Below are positions 23,430-38,000 of a stretch of 64,000 bases of DNA, piece after piece; position 1 is the stretch's first letter, and each line of letters begins with the position of its first letter. The notes under the pieces were generated by a model. The model saw nothing but the letters and a program-made list of their open reading frames with translations. It searched no databases and was not told where the DNA came from. The stretch is from contig OZ024861.1 in NCBI GenBank assembly GCA_964017155.1, positions 23,371,713 through 23,435,712 of the forward strand, written 5' to 3'. Source of the DNA: Oasisia sp. SBJ-2009. Taxonomy: Eukaryota; Annelida; Polychaeta; Sabellida; Siboglinidae. Both the position numbers and the translations under genes were made by a program.

Positions 23430-25986
23430 CTGAAACAGAAATAGAGTTTAATTATAAATATTAATAAATAAAAATACTTCTTAGAAACCAAGCTGCGAGA
23501 CTCATCAAAACAACTGTGTTGGTCACTAATGGGTCACACTTTGTAGTTCCCCGGGATGTGTATTTCACCAGTCAGTATTGGAAGTGTTTATCAGAGTTAG
23601 AATTGAAAACAAGAAATTTGTAAAATTAACATAAAATATACCTGTATATTTAATCGTATAAAAAAGGTATACACACAGCGTGTAGTATGTGTAATAACTG
23701 ATTGTTTGTAACAGGATAAAAAAGAAGAAACCCATTTATTATTCATTGACTGAAGTATCCCTGGGTAGCTGGATAAGTGGCTTGGACGGTGACCCCAGCG
23801 AGCGTGCAGTTATTGTAGCAGCGACACAACACATTGTCTTTAACAGTTTTCATCAATGAACAAAACTGTAAATTACAGATCAGAAAGAGTGAATGGGAAA
23901 TGGGAAATGGGAAATGGGAAATGGGAAATGGGAAATGGAAGAAGACGGTAAAATGGAAAGAGTTGGGCTGTTCGTAGGATATCAAATTTAAATACAAAAA
24001 CACAGCAAAATAAATGATGAATATAGGGAAAAAAGACATGTAGGAACAGAAGAAGAGACATACACCACACATCAGTCTAATGTTACCTGAAGACTGTTGT
24101 TGGTTGCCATGGCGATGGCGGCCATTGCCCTTGTGTCCACCCTGAGGTAGGGTGGAGTCACTCTTCCAGGTCCTTGTGGTCTGTCCTGATGGTCCTGGTC
24201 TGGCCAGGGTCTGGCTGGCGGTCCGTCTGTCCACGGGGGTGTCACCGAGGGGGAGGGTGGAGTTGCTTTGGATGTCCAAGAGGAGCTGTGGGGGAGGGGG
24301 AGGGGGAGGGGGAGGGGGAGGGGGAGGGGGAAGGGGGAACAGCCCAAACGTGATGTCAGAAAAGGGTTTCTCCGGTGCTGCCCTCATGCTTGAGTTGGCA
24401 GAAGCTTGGTGAACAGCGTCAGTGGGATGCATCGACGGTGGCGCCCTCTTGTTATATTTTGAAGGTCGGTCGTGCCTGTCGACGACCTTGACAGATGGTG
24501 ATGCCCTCTGGCTGGAGTTTGAGGAGACTGAGTAGCAGGTGTTATCGACTGGTGCTGCCATCATGCTGCAACTGGTGGAAGCTTGATGGCGAGTGTGTGA
24601 TCTCGGAGACGGTGCTGCCACCGCGCCGGAAATGTTGGATGTTTGGCGTTTGTCGCCATCGAAGGGACATCGGAAATGATCCAAGGTCCACGATGTGACA
24701 TTTGCGGCGTTCAGGTCAGGGATGCTGCCATCTGGTGGGCATATGGAGGACGACCCGAGAAGTTGCTCGATGCTGTTGTACGTCTGCGTGGTTTGTCCGA
24801 TCGATGGTGGCTCCCTCTGGTGAAGTCGTTGGCTGTCCCCCCGTCTGGCCGCGTGCTTCTCCCTGTGTCGAAGTGACCGCAGTGTCTCGTAGATGGACGC
24901 TCGGACCTCTCTCATCGGTACACCGCGGGACCGACCATGCGTGCGTGTCTTCGAGCGCGTGCTGTTTGCACGCTGGCCGCTCTCGTGCTTCCGGTGGCTC
25001 CTCCTGCGGGGAATCGGCGGAAGCGGTCTTGCCTCCTCCGCCGTATGCCTCCCCGTGACCGACCACGCACTCCCTGACTCTGTGACATCCTCGTCGCATT
25101 CCGCGTTTGTTTGGGACATCATCTCGTGTGACACATCATTTCTTGTTGGGGACATCATCTCGTGTGACACGTCGTGTCTGCGGGTGCTGCCACCTGTGAG
25201 GATGCCGTCCAGGGCGAGGTTCACCTCCGCCTGGATGCTGTCGCGGGGCAGGGAAGTCTCTGGCATGGGCCAAAGGGAAGCCCTGTGGGAGGCAGGGAGG
25301 GAGAGGAGCTCTGTTGCCCCAGGGATGTGGGAAGAATGTTTCAGGAACAGCTTCTTCCTCATCACAGCACGGCGACGTCTGCAGGCACAGAATGGATCTT
25401 TTTTGTTTTAGTTAATGTTATCATTATACATTCTGATAATAAGTTGGCTATAGATTAGTAAAAAACTGAAAATCTATACAATGTTCTTTTTAGAGGCACC
25501 AAAAATGAATACACTAAAATGTGTTATTAACTATTATATGAAATAAATACCACAATTGCTATAGATGTGACACCTGTATAGATCAAATAGTTACATGATA
25601 TGTATAATATAATATAATATAATATAATATAATATAATATAATATAATATAATATAATATAATATAATATAATATAATATAATATAATATAATATATATA
25701 TATATATATATTCATGTACAACATAATTATTTTGCCGATATGTGTGCCACAGCTATAGCCAATTTTTGTATTAATTTAGTCAAATTTATTTATCTAACAC
25801 GTTTTAGCCTATGTATTCTAGAGCCTAAATACATTTTTGGTGGGGCAATGTTTCACTCAGGACTTTGATTGTGACATAGGCAGACACGTCTACAACGTTT
25901 AATTTTATATTTGTTGTTATGACAGGACATCATAATAGTTCCATTTTGGTGTTCTGATGCAAAACATGTCCTAGTGGCATAGAGAA

Positions 25987-26042
<56 letters not shown>

Positions 26043-29000
26043 TGTGGCATATTTACCTCCTCCAACAGAAGAACAGTGCCAGCCCAAGCACAAGAACAAA
26101 CCAGCCAACAATGGCAGTCACAAGCAAGACTGAAATAAAATGTATGATCTATCATTATATGGAAAAATATAACAAGCAATAATCAAGCTGCTTCCTGGAT
26201 CATTTCTACTACCAAAATATCCATTCTTCAAATGACACTACACAGACACAAACATGGTTTCATAGTCTATTCATTATGATGTTTTACAAAGATTGTTTAG
26301 TTTGAACAGTCTTTCACAATGTTACACATTTTCTCAGATTGTTGCAAGTACATAAAGGTCTGTTTGGTGGAGGGTTTATGTTTACTCATACTTGGAAACC
26401 AAACAAAATGCTCTGATAAAATGGTTGTAAAATGCATATTTTGTCATATATTTTTTGCTTCTTTGATTTTTAAGCATACTGTACACTTAATAGAATGAAT
26501 ACAGTATATCAGATGCCCATATAATACACATACAAGGTACATAAATTGTGTTGCTTTTCTTTCCGAGAACCCCCCTCAAAAAGCAAAAAAAAAAAGTGTC
26601 ATATACCCACATAATCATATACTGGATATTACACACAAAGTAAAACATACTAACTTGATTATACTTTGGTTATATTTTGTGTACAATACGATAAATAATT
26701 CATGTTTTAATTGCATATTATAGGTTGTTTGTTAGCCGTTTTATAAGTCAGAAAAGATAATGATTGTAATAATTAGCCACACCTTAAATTACTTGCAGGC
26801 AATTCAACTAATTTACCCATTATGCATAATTTTCATAATTACACCAAACGTTCCTGAAATACTGTTCTCAAATCTCAAGTGGACAGGTGTGATTTCATTA
26901 ATTGTTAATTAAAGTCAACACCTGGCTTCAACATATGTTAAAATCAACTCATGATGACATGATATTTATTAGTACCATAGTGAATGCACTTGTGTGTAAA
27001 AATCTGTTGAAGGTATATAACAGTTATGATAGCAGGACCTGTTTGCATAAAAACCTCAAATCAGTGTGTAAAAATATTTATGAATAGGATCAGAGTTTCC
27101 CAGAGTCAAACCTTCCTTCTTCTTACATTTTGACTGACCAGTGATCCTGTTAGCTGGACTTTGTCCAGATATTTACTTCAACATAATAAAGAATGGAATT
27201 CCATACATAAAAGGTGTACAGGTGTATTTTGAGTCTGTTGCCTGATGATTTTGTTTGTTGTGCCTCTAAGCTTGAATTTTCAAGGATATAGTTGCTTGAA
27301 ATGTTAGCTGAAGTGTTATGGTTACTGACCAACTTACCTATGTATATGGATGACTACCGGTAGTTTATCATTTTTGGAGTAACTCAACTGTTGAAAGATA
27401 TTGGAGACATCCTGAGAATCTTGTCACAAGTCTATGCCAGTAACACAACTCGTAGTTGAGCAACTTGTTCCAACACAAATTAAGGGTGTCATATCAGGTT
27501 CGAAAAATGAATCGGAATTACAGTGCGTCGTCAGAGCATGGGCTGCAGTAAAGCAATGCAACTGCTCAGGGAGCTATTGTACCAGCTATTTCAGATGCAA
27601 CTTAAATTCTCCAATTGCAATGACCAACAACAACACGACTAAGTGTTGATGTACATGTGAGTAATCAACAGCTGGAACAGGGAGATTTCTACCTAAACAC
27701 CAGAATTTTGGTAACATAAGGATAGTTGGCCAACCGTAACCTATTGCATCATCAGAGTGCGATCATCGCAAATGTATGTGACAATCGTCACAAGTGTACA
27801 CACCTATTTCAGTTACATCTTAAGACTCGACCACTGCATGGTAAGCTAGTCATCAGTATATACAACATAACAACATTCGTTTGGTAGCTAGCCAAAAAGA
27901 TTTTTTTTAAATCAAAATATGTAGTCAATGTTGAAAGATCGATCAGATATTTTGCAAATGTGGCAGAAGATGTGTACTTAGTACTACTTACCCTGTATCG
28001 TTTCCTGTTTGCTGGCATCTTGGACACGTGGCTCCCTCTTTGGTGAGTCCTGAGATGATCCCTCCTGGGATAGCTGGGATAAGTGCTGCTGTATTTGTTG
28101 GTACAGCTCCGGATCAGAGTCTCGGATAGCTTCCGCATCTTTCCTCAACACTGAGTACAGGTCGGTATGTATAGGTGGCGCCAGTGGTGTTGAGGTCAAA
28201 TACTCTTGTGTCGTTTTTTGTTTATAACCAGGTTTCTTGGTTGTCCACTGACCTATCTTGTCTTTGCCTTGTTTTGTTGTAGAATATGTAACCATCGCTA
28301 GCTTTGATAACTTGTGATGGTTCATCAGTGTTTTGGCTTCTTTGTGGTGATTGGTCAATTCACTTTTATAAGTTCCTTGGTTTCGGGAATGTTCTCTGGG
28401 CCAGTTGTGGTTTCTGTTATGTACGATGGTGACCTGTGGACTGACGGTTGGTTTGTGCAATGGTGGATGTGTTGGTTTGTCATATCGCCATGTCCTGTCA
28501 TGGAGGTTGATTTGTCTGTGGAAGCCAGTCTCAGACATAGGGCGATGTCTGACTCGGTGATATCGTTCTTGTTTTCTTGTCACCATCACTGCGACATCAT
28601 TGCCTCCTTCTGATGTCTTTTGCCCCTTGACAACCCCGCCCAGATCTGTTGTCTTCTCCCTTCTTGCTCCCTTGGGGCGCTGGGTGACTTTGGTCTTCAC
28701 CGGATTCGTACTGAAGGAACCGTCGCTCCTGTGTCTGTGATAACTTCTTTGTCTGTTTTGATCATCCGGTGCTTCTGCCTGTCCATGTCTGTGATAACTT
28801 CTTTGTCTATTCTGATCCTCCGGTGCTTCTACCTGTCCGTGTCTGTCAAGTGTTGATGCTCCCAACAGAGAATGTCTTAAGACGACTTGCTCTGTTCTTG
28901 ATGGTCTGTGCTGTATGTCTGCAGGGCCATTATCTTGTGACATCACCAGGACGTCCTCATGCACAGTCTCTGAGGTGTCTACGGTTGAATTCTTTGCCAT

Positions 29001-32000
29001 TGTTGTCCTGTTCTTTGTTTCACCATCATCCGTGTTGATGACGGTTGTATCAGATGTCTGGTCTGGCTGGAAGGAAGCTGTGTAGTGGAACAGCCAGGGA
29101 GGGTGTTTGACTGATGGAATAGCCGGTGTGGTTCTGTGATAGGTTCGCATGCCTGCTGAAGGTTGTCGCATGGATTTGGTTGTTAGTTCATGTTGAAAGA
29201 AACCTTGGTGTTTAGATTCTCGCGATTCTGGTAATTGTTGATTCATCCATTTCTGTGGCTGTGGCCGAGTTGTCAATATATATGGTTCTGGTGACATAGT
29301 AGGCTGTTGGTTCTTTATTTGATATGGTTGTGGTGGTATTATATGCTGTTGATTCCACCACTGGTATAGATATGGTCTATTCGTTTTCGGTGGTCTTAGT
29401 CTCCAATAATGTAGTCGTGGTCTGACAGTAGGCTGTTGATTCTTCATTTCTTGTAGTTGCAGTGAGATTATAGGCTGTTGATTCATGTTTTGGTGTGGTT
29501 GTGGTCTCACTGTATGTGGTTGTGATGACAATTTAATTTGCAGATTCCTTATTTGATGTGGTTTTGTTGACATTGTAGGTTGTTGATTCAATGTTTCAAG
29601 TGGTTGAGTTGACACAGTGAATTGTAGATTCATCTTTTCAGATAGCAACGTTGACAGAGTAAGTTGTTGGTTCAACCTTTCAGGTTGTGTTGACAAATAA
29701 CGTTGTTGATTCAACCTTTCTGGTCTTTGTGTTGACAAATAACGTTGTTGATTCAACCTTTTTGTTTTTTGTGTTGACAAATAACGTTGTTGGTGCAACT
29801 TTTCAAGTGGTTGTGATGACACTGTAGGTTGTTGATTCAACCTTTCAGGTGGTTGTGGTGACACTGTTGGTTGTTGATTAAACTTTTCAGGTGGTTGTGG
29901 TGACACTGTAGGTTGTTGACTCAATCTTTCAGGTGGTTGTGATGACACTGTGGGTTGTTGGCTCAATCTTTCAGGTGGTTGTGATGACACTGTGGGTTGT
30001 TGGCTCAATCTTTCAGGTGGTTGTGGTGACACTGTGGGTTGTTGGCTCAATCTTTCAGGTGGTTGTGATGACACTGTGGGTTGTTGACTCAATCTTTCAG
30101 GTGGTTGTGATGACACTGTGGGTTGTTGACTCAATCTTTCAGGTGGTTGTGATGACACTGTGGGTTGTTGGCTCAATCTTTCAGGTGGTTGTGGTGACAC
30201 TGTAGGTTGTTGACTCAACCTTTCAGGTGGTTGTAGTGACACTGTAGGTTGTTGACTCAACCTTTCAGGTGGTTGTGATGACACTGTAGGTTGTTGACTC
30301 AACCTTTCAGGTGGTTGTGATGACACTGTAGGTTGTTGACTCAACCTTTCAGGTGGTTGTTGTGGCACTGTGGGTTGTTGATTCAACCTTTCAAGTGGTT
30401 GTGGTGACACTGTAGGTTGTTGACTCAACCTTTCAGATGGTTGTGGTGACACTGTAGGCTGGAGATTCAGTCTCTCAAATGATTGTGTTGACACAGTAGG
30501 GTGTTGATTCCTTTCATGTGGTTGTGGCGATAGAGTAGGTTGCTGATTCAAACTTTCAAGTAGTTGTGTTGACATAGTAGGGTGTTGATTAAATTTTGTT
30601 GTTGCTTGTGTGGACACGATGGGTTGTTGATTCAATCTTTCAAATAGTCGTGTTGACACTGTAGGTTGTTGTTTCAACGTTTTAAATGATTGTAGTGTTG
30701 ACACTGTCAGCTGTTGGTTCCTTTCAAATGGTTGTGTTGATGCAGTAGTTTGCTGATTCAACCATTCCAGTGGTTCTGACAACACAGTAGGTCGTTGATT
30801 CAATCGTTTTGATGGTTTTGTTGACACAGTAGATTGCTCACCCAGTCTTCCAAGTGGTTCCAATGACACAGTAGATTGCTCATCCAGTCTTCCAAGTGGT
30901 TCCAATGACACAGTAGATTGCTCATCCAGTCTTCCAAGTGGTTCCAATGACACAGTAGATTGCTCATCCAGTCTTCCAAGTGGTTCCAATGACACAGTAG
31001 ATTGCTCATCCAGTCTTCCAAGTGGTTCCAATGACACAGTAGATTGCTCATCCAGTCTTCCAAGTGGTTCCAATGTCACAGTAGACTGCTCACCCAGTCT
31101 TCCAAGTGGTTCCAATGACACAGTAGATTGCTCATCCAGTCTTCCAAGTGGTTCCAATGTCACAGTAGACTGCTCACCCAGTCTTCCAAGTGGTTCCAAT
31201 GTCACAGTAGACTGCTCACCCAGTCTTCCAAGTGGTTCCAATGTCACAGTAGACTGCTCACCCAGTCTTCCAAGTGGTTCCAATGTCACAGTAGACTGCT
31301 CATCCAGTCTTCCAAGTGGTTCCAATGACACAGTAGATTGCTCATCCAGTCTTCCAAGTGGTTCCAATGACACAGTAGATTGCTCATCCAGTCTTCCAAG
31401 TGGTTCCAATGTCACAGTAGACTGCTCACCCAGTCTTCCAAGTGGTTCCAATGACACAGTAGATTGCTCATCCAGTCTTCCAAGTGGTTCCAATGACCCA
31501 GTAGATTGCTCATCCAGACTTCCAAGTGGTTCCAATGACACAGTAGATTGCTCATCCAGTCTTCCAAGTGGTTCCAATGACACAGTAGATTGCTCATCCA
31601 GTCTTCCAAGTGGTTCCAATGACACAGTAGATTGCTCATCCAGTCTTCCAAGTGGTTCCAATGACACAGTAGATTGCTCATCCAGTCTTCCAAGTGGTTC
31701 CAATGTCACAGTAGATTGCTCATCCAGTCTTCCAAGTGGTTCCAATGACACAGTAGATTGCTCATCCAGTCTTCCAAGTGGTTCCAATGTCATTTTCACT
31801 TCTTGTGGAATTTTATTCGGTTCATTCCACTGTTGTTTTGGTTGCATCACCGTTGCTGGATGTTGTTGTATAAACGGCAGCTGTGGCCGTGACTCTCTGT
31901 CATTGTCTGGCAGATAGAGTGTTTGCGTTGTCATGGGACTGCCTGTCATCTGTCCTCTGTAATACACCCAGAACTCATACATGTGTTTGTCTGTTCCTGA

Positions 32001-35000
32001 ACTGGCATCGACACCTTCTGTAGTTTGGTGGAGTTCAAATGGCTCTGTGTTGATTTGTTGTGGCGCAGAAGGTTTCATTGTTTCTCGGTTGGGTGTATAG
32101 TGGCGTGTGGTGGTGAATTGTCTTGTCAGCTCCAATGGAGAGTCACTATAGCTCTTCATGACTTCATTTTGTTTCATCGTCTTTGAGCTGTGCAAATGTT
32201 TCTCATTTAAGTCTTGCCTGGCGTTTTTTGGTTCTAGTGTTTTTAGATTGTTGAATTTTGTTACAGTTCTGGGTATTACTTGCTGGTCATGATGCCAGTC
32301 CATTGTTTGTGGAGTTGGGTGAAGATTAATTTGATTATCAATCCCCCAATAGGCAGATGTCACAGGTGGCTTTGTGGTAGAATCGTCACCAGTGAAGGGG
32401 ACCTGTGAAATGTTATTTCTCTTGAGGATGTCTTCAGGTCTTACATGCACGTGGTTATCATCACCTTTGTGTGACCTTTTGTCAGCGATAGTCACTATGT
32501 CTCTAGTGATTGGTCTTGTAGTGGATTTAACTATTTCACGATTTGTATTCTTTGTTATTGTTGTTTCTTTGTTCAGTTGCCATAAGTCTTCGTGATGTTG
32601 GGTGATGTGATTGTTTATAATTGTGACACTGTCTGCTTCTTTGAACTTGTCTCCTTCTGTGACCTTGTCTCCTTCTGTGACCTTGTCTCCTTCTGTGACC
32701 TTGTCTCCTTCTGGGACCTTGTCTCCTCCTGTGACCTTGACTCCTTCTGTGACCTTGTCTCCTCCTGTGACCTTGACTCCTTCTGTGACCTTGTCTACTT
32801 GTGGGACCTTGTCTCCTTCTGTGACCTTTTCTCCTTCTGTGACCTTGTCTCCTTCTGTGACCTTGTCTCGTGTGCCTAGAGGCACAATGTTACTGCTTGC
32901 AGGCTGTTGATTAGAATCAGTTGTTGACAGTACAGGTACATACAGTCGTTGTGCAGAGGGTGTGGATCCCATAGAAGTAACATCAGATGACAGTAACTGT
33001 GAGATCAATGACAGAGTAGCATCCAGTCTGTGCTGTGGCTGTGGGTCAGGTCTTGAGGTGGATGTATGTGTGAAGGATGAGTACTTTGTTGTTGGTTGTA
33101 CTGTAGTGTTGGCTGGTTGTTTGGTTGAAGTGGTAGCAGGTTCAGTTAATTTGCTGGATGGTGTTGTTGATGTGCTTGAAGGTACTGTAGATGTTGTTGG
33201 AGTTGTTGTAAATGTTGTCAAGGGTGTTGTTAAAGATTTTGTAGATGTTATCAAAGGTGTTGTTGATGCTGTCGAATGTGTTGTCGATGTTGTTGAAGGT
33301 GCTGTTGATGTTGTTGAAGGTGGCATTGAAGTTGTCGAAGGTGTTGTTGAAGGTGATGTAGATGTTGTTGAAGGTGTTGTTGATATTGTTGAAGGTGTTG
33401 TTGAAATTGTTGAAGGTGTTGTTGATATTGTTGAAGGTGTTGTAGATGTTGTTGAAGGTGTTGTAGAAGTTGTCAAAGGTGTTGTAGATGTTGTTGAAGG
33501 TGTGGTTGAAGGTGATGTAGATGTTGTTGAAGGTGTTGATGTTGTCGAAGGTGTTGAAGGTGTTGTAGATGTTGTTGAAGGTGTTGTAGATGTTATAGAA
33601 GGTGGTGTTGATGTTGTCGAAGGTGTTGTTGAAGGTGTTGTTGATGTGACAGATGTTGTTGATTTACTGGAAAAGCTTGTTGATGTAATGGAAGATAATG
33701 TTAATGGAATGGAAGGCGTTGTTGATGTGATAAAGTGTGTTGTTGATGCAATGAAAGTTGTCGGTGTGTTGGGTAGTGTCAGTGGTACAACTGAAGTGTC
33801 AGGTTGCTTAACTGACATGCTGTTTGGTGTTGCCAATGTGTTAGCAGAATTACGGGTGTTGTGTGCTGTTGGTGAACCAACCGGTTCAGTGGTTGAGGTT
33901 GTAAATAGTTCTGTCATATGTGGCTGGCTGATGTTTTCTTCAGAGTTCCCCAAGGTCTGTGTTTGTTCAGTGTTCTCTTGAACTCTCCCATCTCTCCACG
34001 GTTCATTGGACAGCCTTGTTCTGGTAGAAGTATTGGCTTGTCTTATGTCTGAAGACTTGACTTCTCTCTTGTCAGAACTCATGACTTGTCTTCTGCTCAG
34101 TGCATTTGCTTCCACAGTGTTCTCAAGGCTTGGTGGGCCAGTGTCTTGCAGCATCACAGTCTCCACAGGTGGGTCTGTGTTCTTATACAAGTCATGCTCA
34201 AAGAATCTGGTCTCCACAGGTAGAGACACCTCGCTGGGCTTTGTGTGACTGTGTAATGTCACTGTGCTATCTGTTGACCTGGGTGACATCTGCGGTGATG
34301 CATCAGGTATTGACGTAGGATTTGGGTTGTGGCTTTGGTTGGTATTTGTTGACACTCTGTTGACATTTCTGTTGAAGTTATTTTCTGTTGAAGTGGTGGT
34401 CACAAAGTGTTGTTGTTGTATGTTGTGGTTGTTTATGTCAAATGGCGTTGAAGTGGTTGTTGGTTTTGTGTCTTCTTTTGTGTCACCTGATTGCTTCATC
34501 TTTTTGTTTCGGTCCACAAATAGTCTGATTTCTTGATTTATATCACCAAATGGTCTGATTTCTTGGTTTGAGTCGCGGACTGTGTTAGTCCCTTGGTTTG
34601 TGACATCAAATGGCATAATGTCTTGAAATGCATCGCCTAGTGGTCTGGTCTCTTGGTTTACATTATCTGATGGTCTGGTCTTTTGGGTGGTATAAGCTAA
34701 TGATTTGGTCTCTTCGTATGTGTTAGTTGATAGTTTGGTCTCTTGTTTTAAGAAATCTGTATCTTGGTTTGTGTGACCAAATGATCCAATCTCTTGGTTT
34801 GTGTCACCAAATTGTTTGATCTTTTGGTTTATATCACCAAATATTGTGATCTCTTGGATTGTATTATGCAATGGATCTTTTTTGTGGTTTGTGACCTGTG
34901 ATGACCTTGGGTCTATCCCAGCAATATTTGATTGACTATTGTCATCACCAAATACATTTGCTAGTCTGATCTCTCGCCTTGTCACGTGTGATGACCTCAC

Positions 35001-38000
35001 ATGTCCTGTAGCTCTTGTGGTCATTACTGTGGTCACATCAGAGACCATCGTTGGATTGACCACATCTTTCACGTCTTTTCTTAATGTGCCATGAAGTATT
35101 GGAGTCTGTCCATCTGCGGTAGGCCAGTCAGCGACTCTGTGGTGCCCAACATTTTCAGTAGCAGAATATGTTGGCCATGCATTGTCAACAGTGTACTGAA
35201 CTGGTTGAGGTAATTCCTTTGGAATTATGGGAAAACTGCCAAGTCTTGTTGTTGGTACGGTCACATCTGGTGCATGCATCTCATATTGTGCCAGTTTTCG
35301 GAAGGTGATCCCATCATGCCCCTGAGTGTGTGGGATGTAATTAGATCTGCTCACACCTGAAACAATAGCGTCTGACACAGTAGAGTTGTCAGTGTACTTC
35401 CGGGCAGACATCGTAGTCTCAGAGGGCCGCTGTCTTGTAGATTGAATCAACGTTTTTACATTCTCAGACCCAAGGTGCAGTCTCGTGGCTGATGAAATGT
35501 TTTCACTGTTTAGTGCATCTTTGGTTCTTCCTGATGTGGTTAACTTGATTACATCCCCGTGGTGATTGTCACTTTGCCAAGTTACCCCTGGATTAGTCTC
35601 TGTAGATGTGGCAGTGACTGATTCTCTTACATCCAGTGCGGCTATAGTTACATGTGTTGGTTGCTCAACCAGACGTGTGTCACTTGAGACTGACGGTAGA
35701 ACATGTTCAGATGGTGTAATTGTTACGTCGTCATCGGGACTTTCTGTGTCCTGTTGTTGAGGAGTTGTGACATTGATGGGCATGGTCAGCAATCGCACGG
35801 AAGATACACTTGACTCATCTCCTTTCTTTTCTTCGGTCTCTGGCTTCATGTGGACAGTCTTGTTGTTGGTGTTATCAGCATTGGCACTGTTTGCCCCCGA
35901 TACAAGAACTGCTTTTGTTGTCTTGATAGTCTGTGGATCAGGGTACTTTGGTAGTTCAGTCCTGGTGACATGATTGCTTTTGTCATTGTTTAGTCTCCTT
36001 GTCATGTCTGTCTGAGTCTCGGAAAGGGATGTCTCTGTCATATATCGTAAGTCTCTATTTAATTCCAGACCATGCAATGTATTGTTGATTGTATCATATG
36101 AACTTTGCTCATGTGATAATATTTGGATCTCTTGTTTAGAGTCATATGGTTGTCTGGTGTCATGGTCTGTGTCATCTGGTAATTTGCTGTTTTGGTTTGT
36201 GTCACCAGATGGTTTGTTTTCTTGGTTTGTGTCACTTGACGGTCTGTTTTCTTTGTATGTGCTGTCTGATGGTCTGATTTCTTGGTGTCTGTCACTTGAT
36301 GGTCTGTTTTCTTGGTTTGTGTCGCCTGATGGTCTGTTTTCTTGGTTTGTGTCACCGGATGGTCTGTTCTCTTGGTTTGTGTCACCTGATGGTCTTTTTT
36401 CTTGATTTGTGTCGCCTGATGGTCTGTTTTTTTGGTTTGTGCCACCTGATGGTCTGTTGTCTTGGTTTGTGTCACCTGATGGTCTGTTTTCTTGGTTTGT
36501 GTCACCTGATGGTCTGTTTTCTTGATTTGTGTCACCAGATGGTCTGTTTTCTTGGTTTGTGTCACCAGATGGTCTGTTGTCTTGGTTTGTGTCACCTGAT
36601 GGTCTGTTTTTTTGGTTTGTGTCACCTGATGGTCTGTTGTCTTGGTTTGTGTCACCTGATGGTCTGTTTTCTTGGTTTGTGTCACCAGATGGTCTGTTGT
36701 CTTGGTTTGTGTCACCTGATGGTCTGTTTTCTTGGTTTGTGTCACCTGATGGTCTGTTTTTTTGGTTTGTGCCACCTGATGGTCTGTTTTCTTGGTTTGT
36801 GTCACCTGATGGTCTGTTTTCTTGGTTTGTGTCACCAGATGGTCTGTTGTCTTGGTTTGTGCCACCAGATGGTCTGTTTTCTTGGTTTGTGTCACCTGAT
36901 GGTCTGTTGTCTTGGTTTGTGTCACCTGATGGTCTGTTTTCTTGGTTTGTGCCACCTGATGGTCTGTTGTCTTGGTTTGTGTCACCAGATGGTCTGTTGT
37001 CTTGGTTTGTGTCACCTGATGGTCTGTTTTCTTGGTTTGTGTCACCAGATGGTTTGTTTTCTTGGTTTGTGTCACTTGACGGTCTGTTTTCTTTGTATGT
37101 GCTGTCTGATGGTCTGATTTCTTGGTGTATGTCACTTGATGGTCTGTTTTCTTGGTTTGTGTCGCCTGATGGTCTGTTTTCTTGGTTTGTGTCACCGGAT
37201 GGTCTGTTCTCTTGGTTTGTGTCACCTGATGGTCTTTTTTCTTGATTTGTGTCGCCTGATGGTCTGTTTTTTTGGTTTGTGCCACCTGGTGGTCTGTTGT
37301 CTTGGTTTGTGTCACCTGATGGTCTGTTTTCTTGGTTTGTGTCACCTGATGGTCTGTTTTCTTGATTTGTGTCACCAGATGGTCTGTTTTCTTGGTTTGT
37401 GTCACCAGATGGTCTGTTGTCTTGGTTTGTGTCACCTGATGGTCTGTTTTTTTGGTTTGTGTCACCTGATGGTCTGTTGTCTTGGTTTGTGTCACCTGAT
37501 GGTCTGTTTTCTTGGTTTGTGTCACCAGATGGTCTGTTGTCTTGGTTTGTGTCACCTGATGGTCTGTTTTCTTGGTTTGTGTCACCTGATGGTCTGTTTT
37601 TTTGGTTTGTGCCACCTGATGGTCTGTTTTCTTGGTTTGTGTCACCTGATGGTCTGTTTTCTTGGTTTGTGTCACCAGATGGTCTGTTGTCTTGGTTTGT
37701 GCCACCAGATGGTCTGTTTTCTTGGTTTGTGTCACCTGATGGTCTGTTGTCTTGGTTTGTGTCACCTGATGGTCTGTTTTCTTGGTTTGTGCCACCTGAT
37801 GGTCTGTTGTCTTGGTTTGTGTCACCAGATGGTCTGTTGTCTTGGTTTGTGTCACCTGATGGTCTGTTTTCTTGGTTTGTGTCACCAGATGGTCTGTTGT
37901 CTTGGTTTGTGCCACCAGATGGTCTGTTTTCTTGGTTTGTGTCACCAGATGGTCTGTTGTCTTGGTTTGTGTCACCTGATGGTCTGTTTTCTTGGTTTGT

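Noticed and set aside
32962..33981. 339-codon + strand frame rich in VVDVVEGVV
   Set aside because: Antisense shadow of the Thr/Ser/Pro repeat in the gene A stalk.
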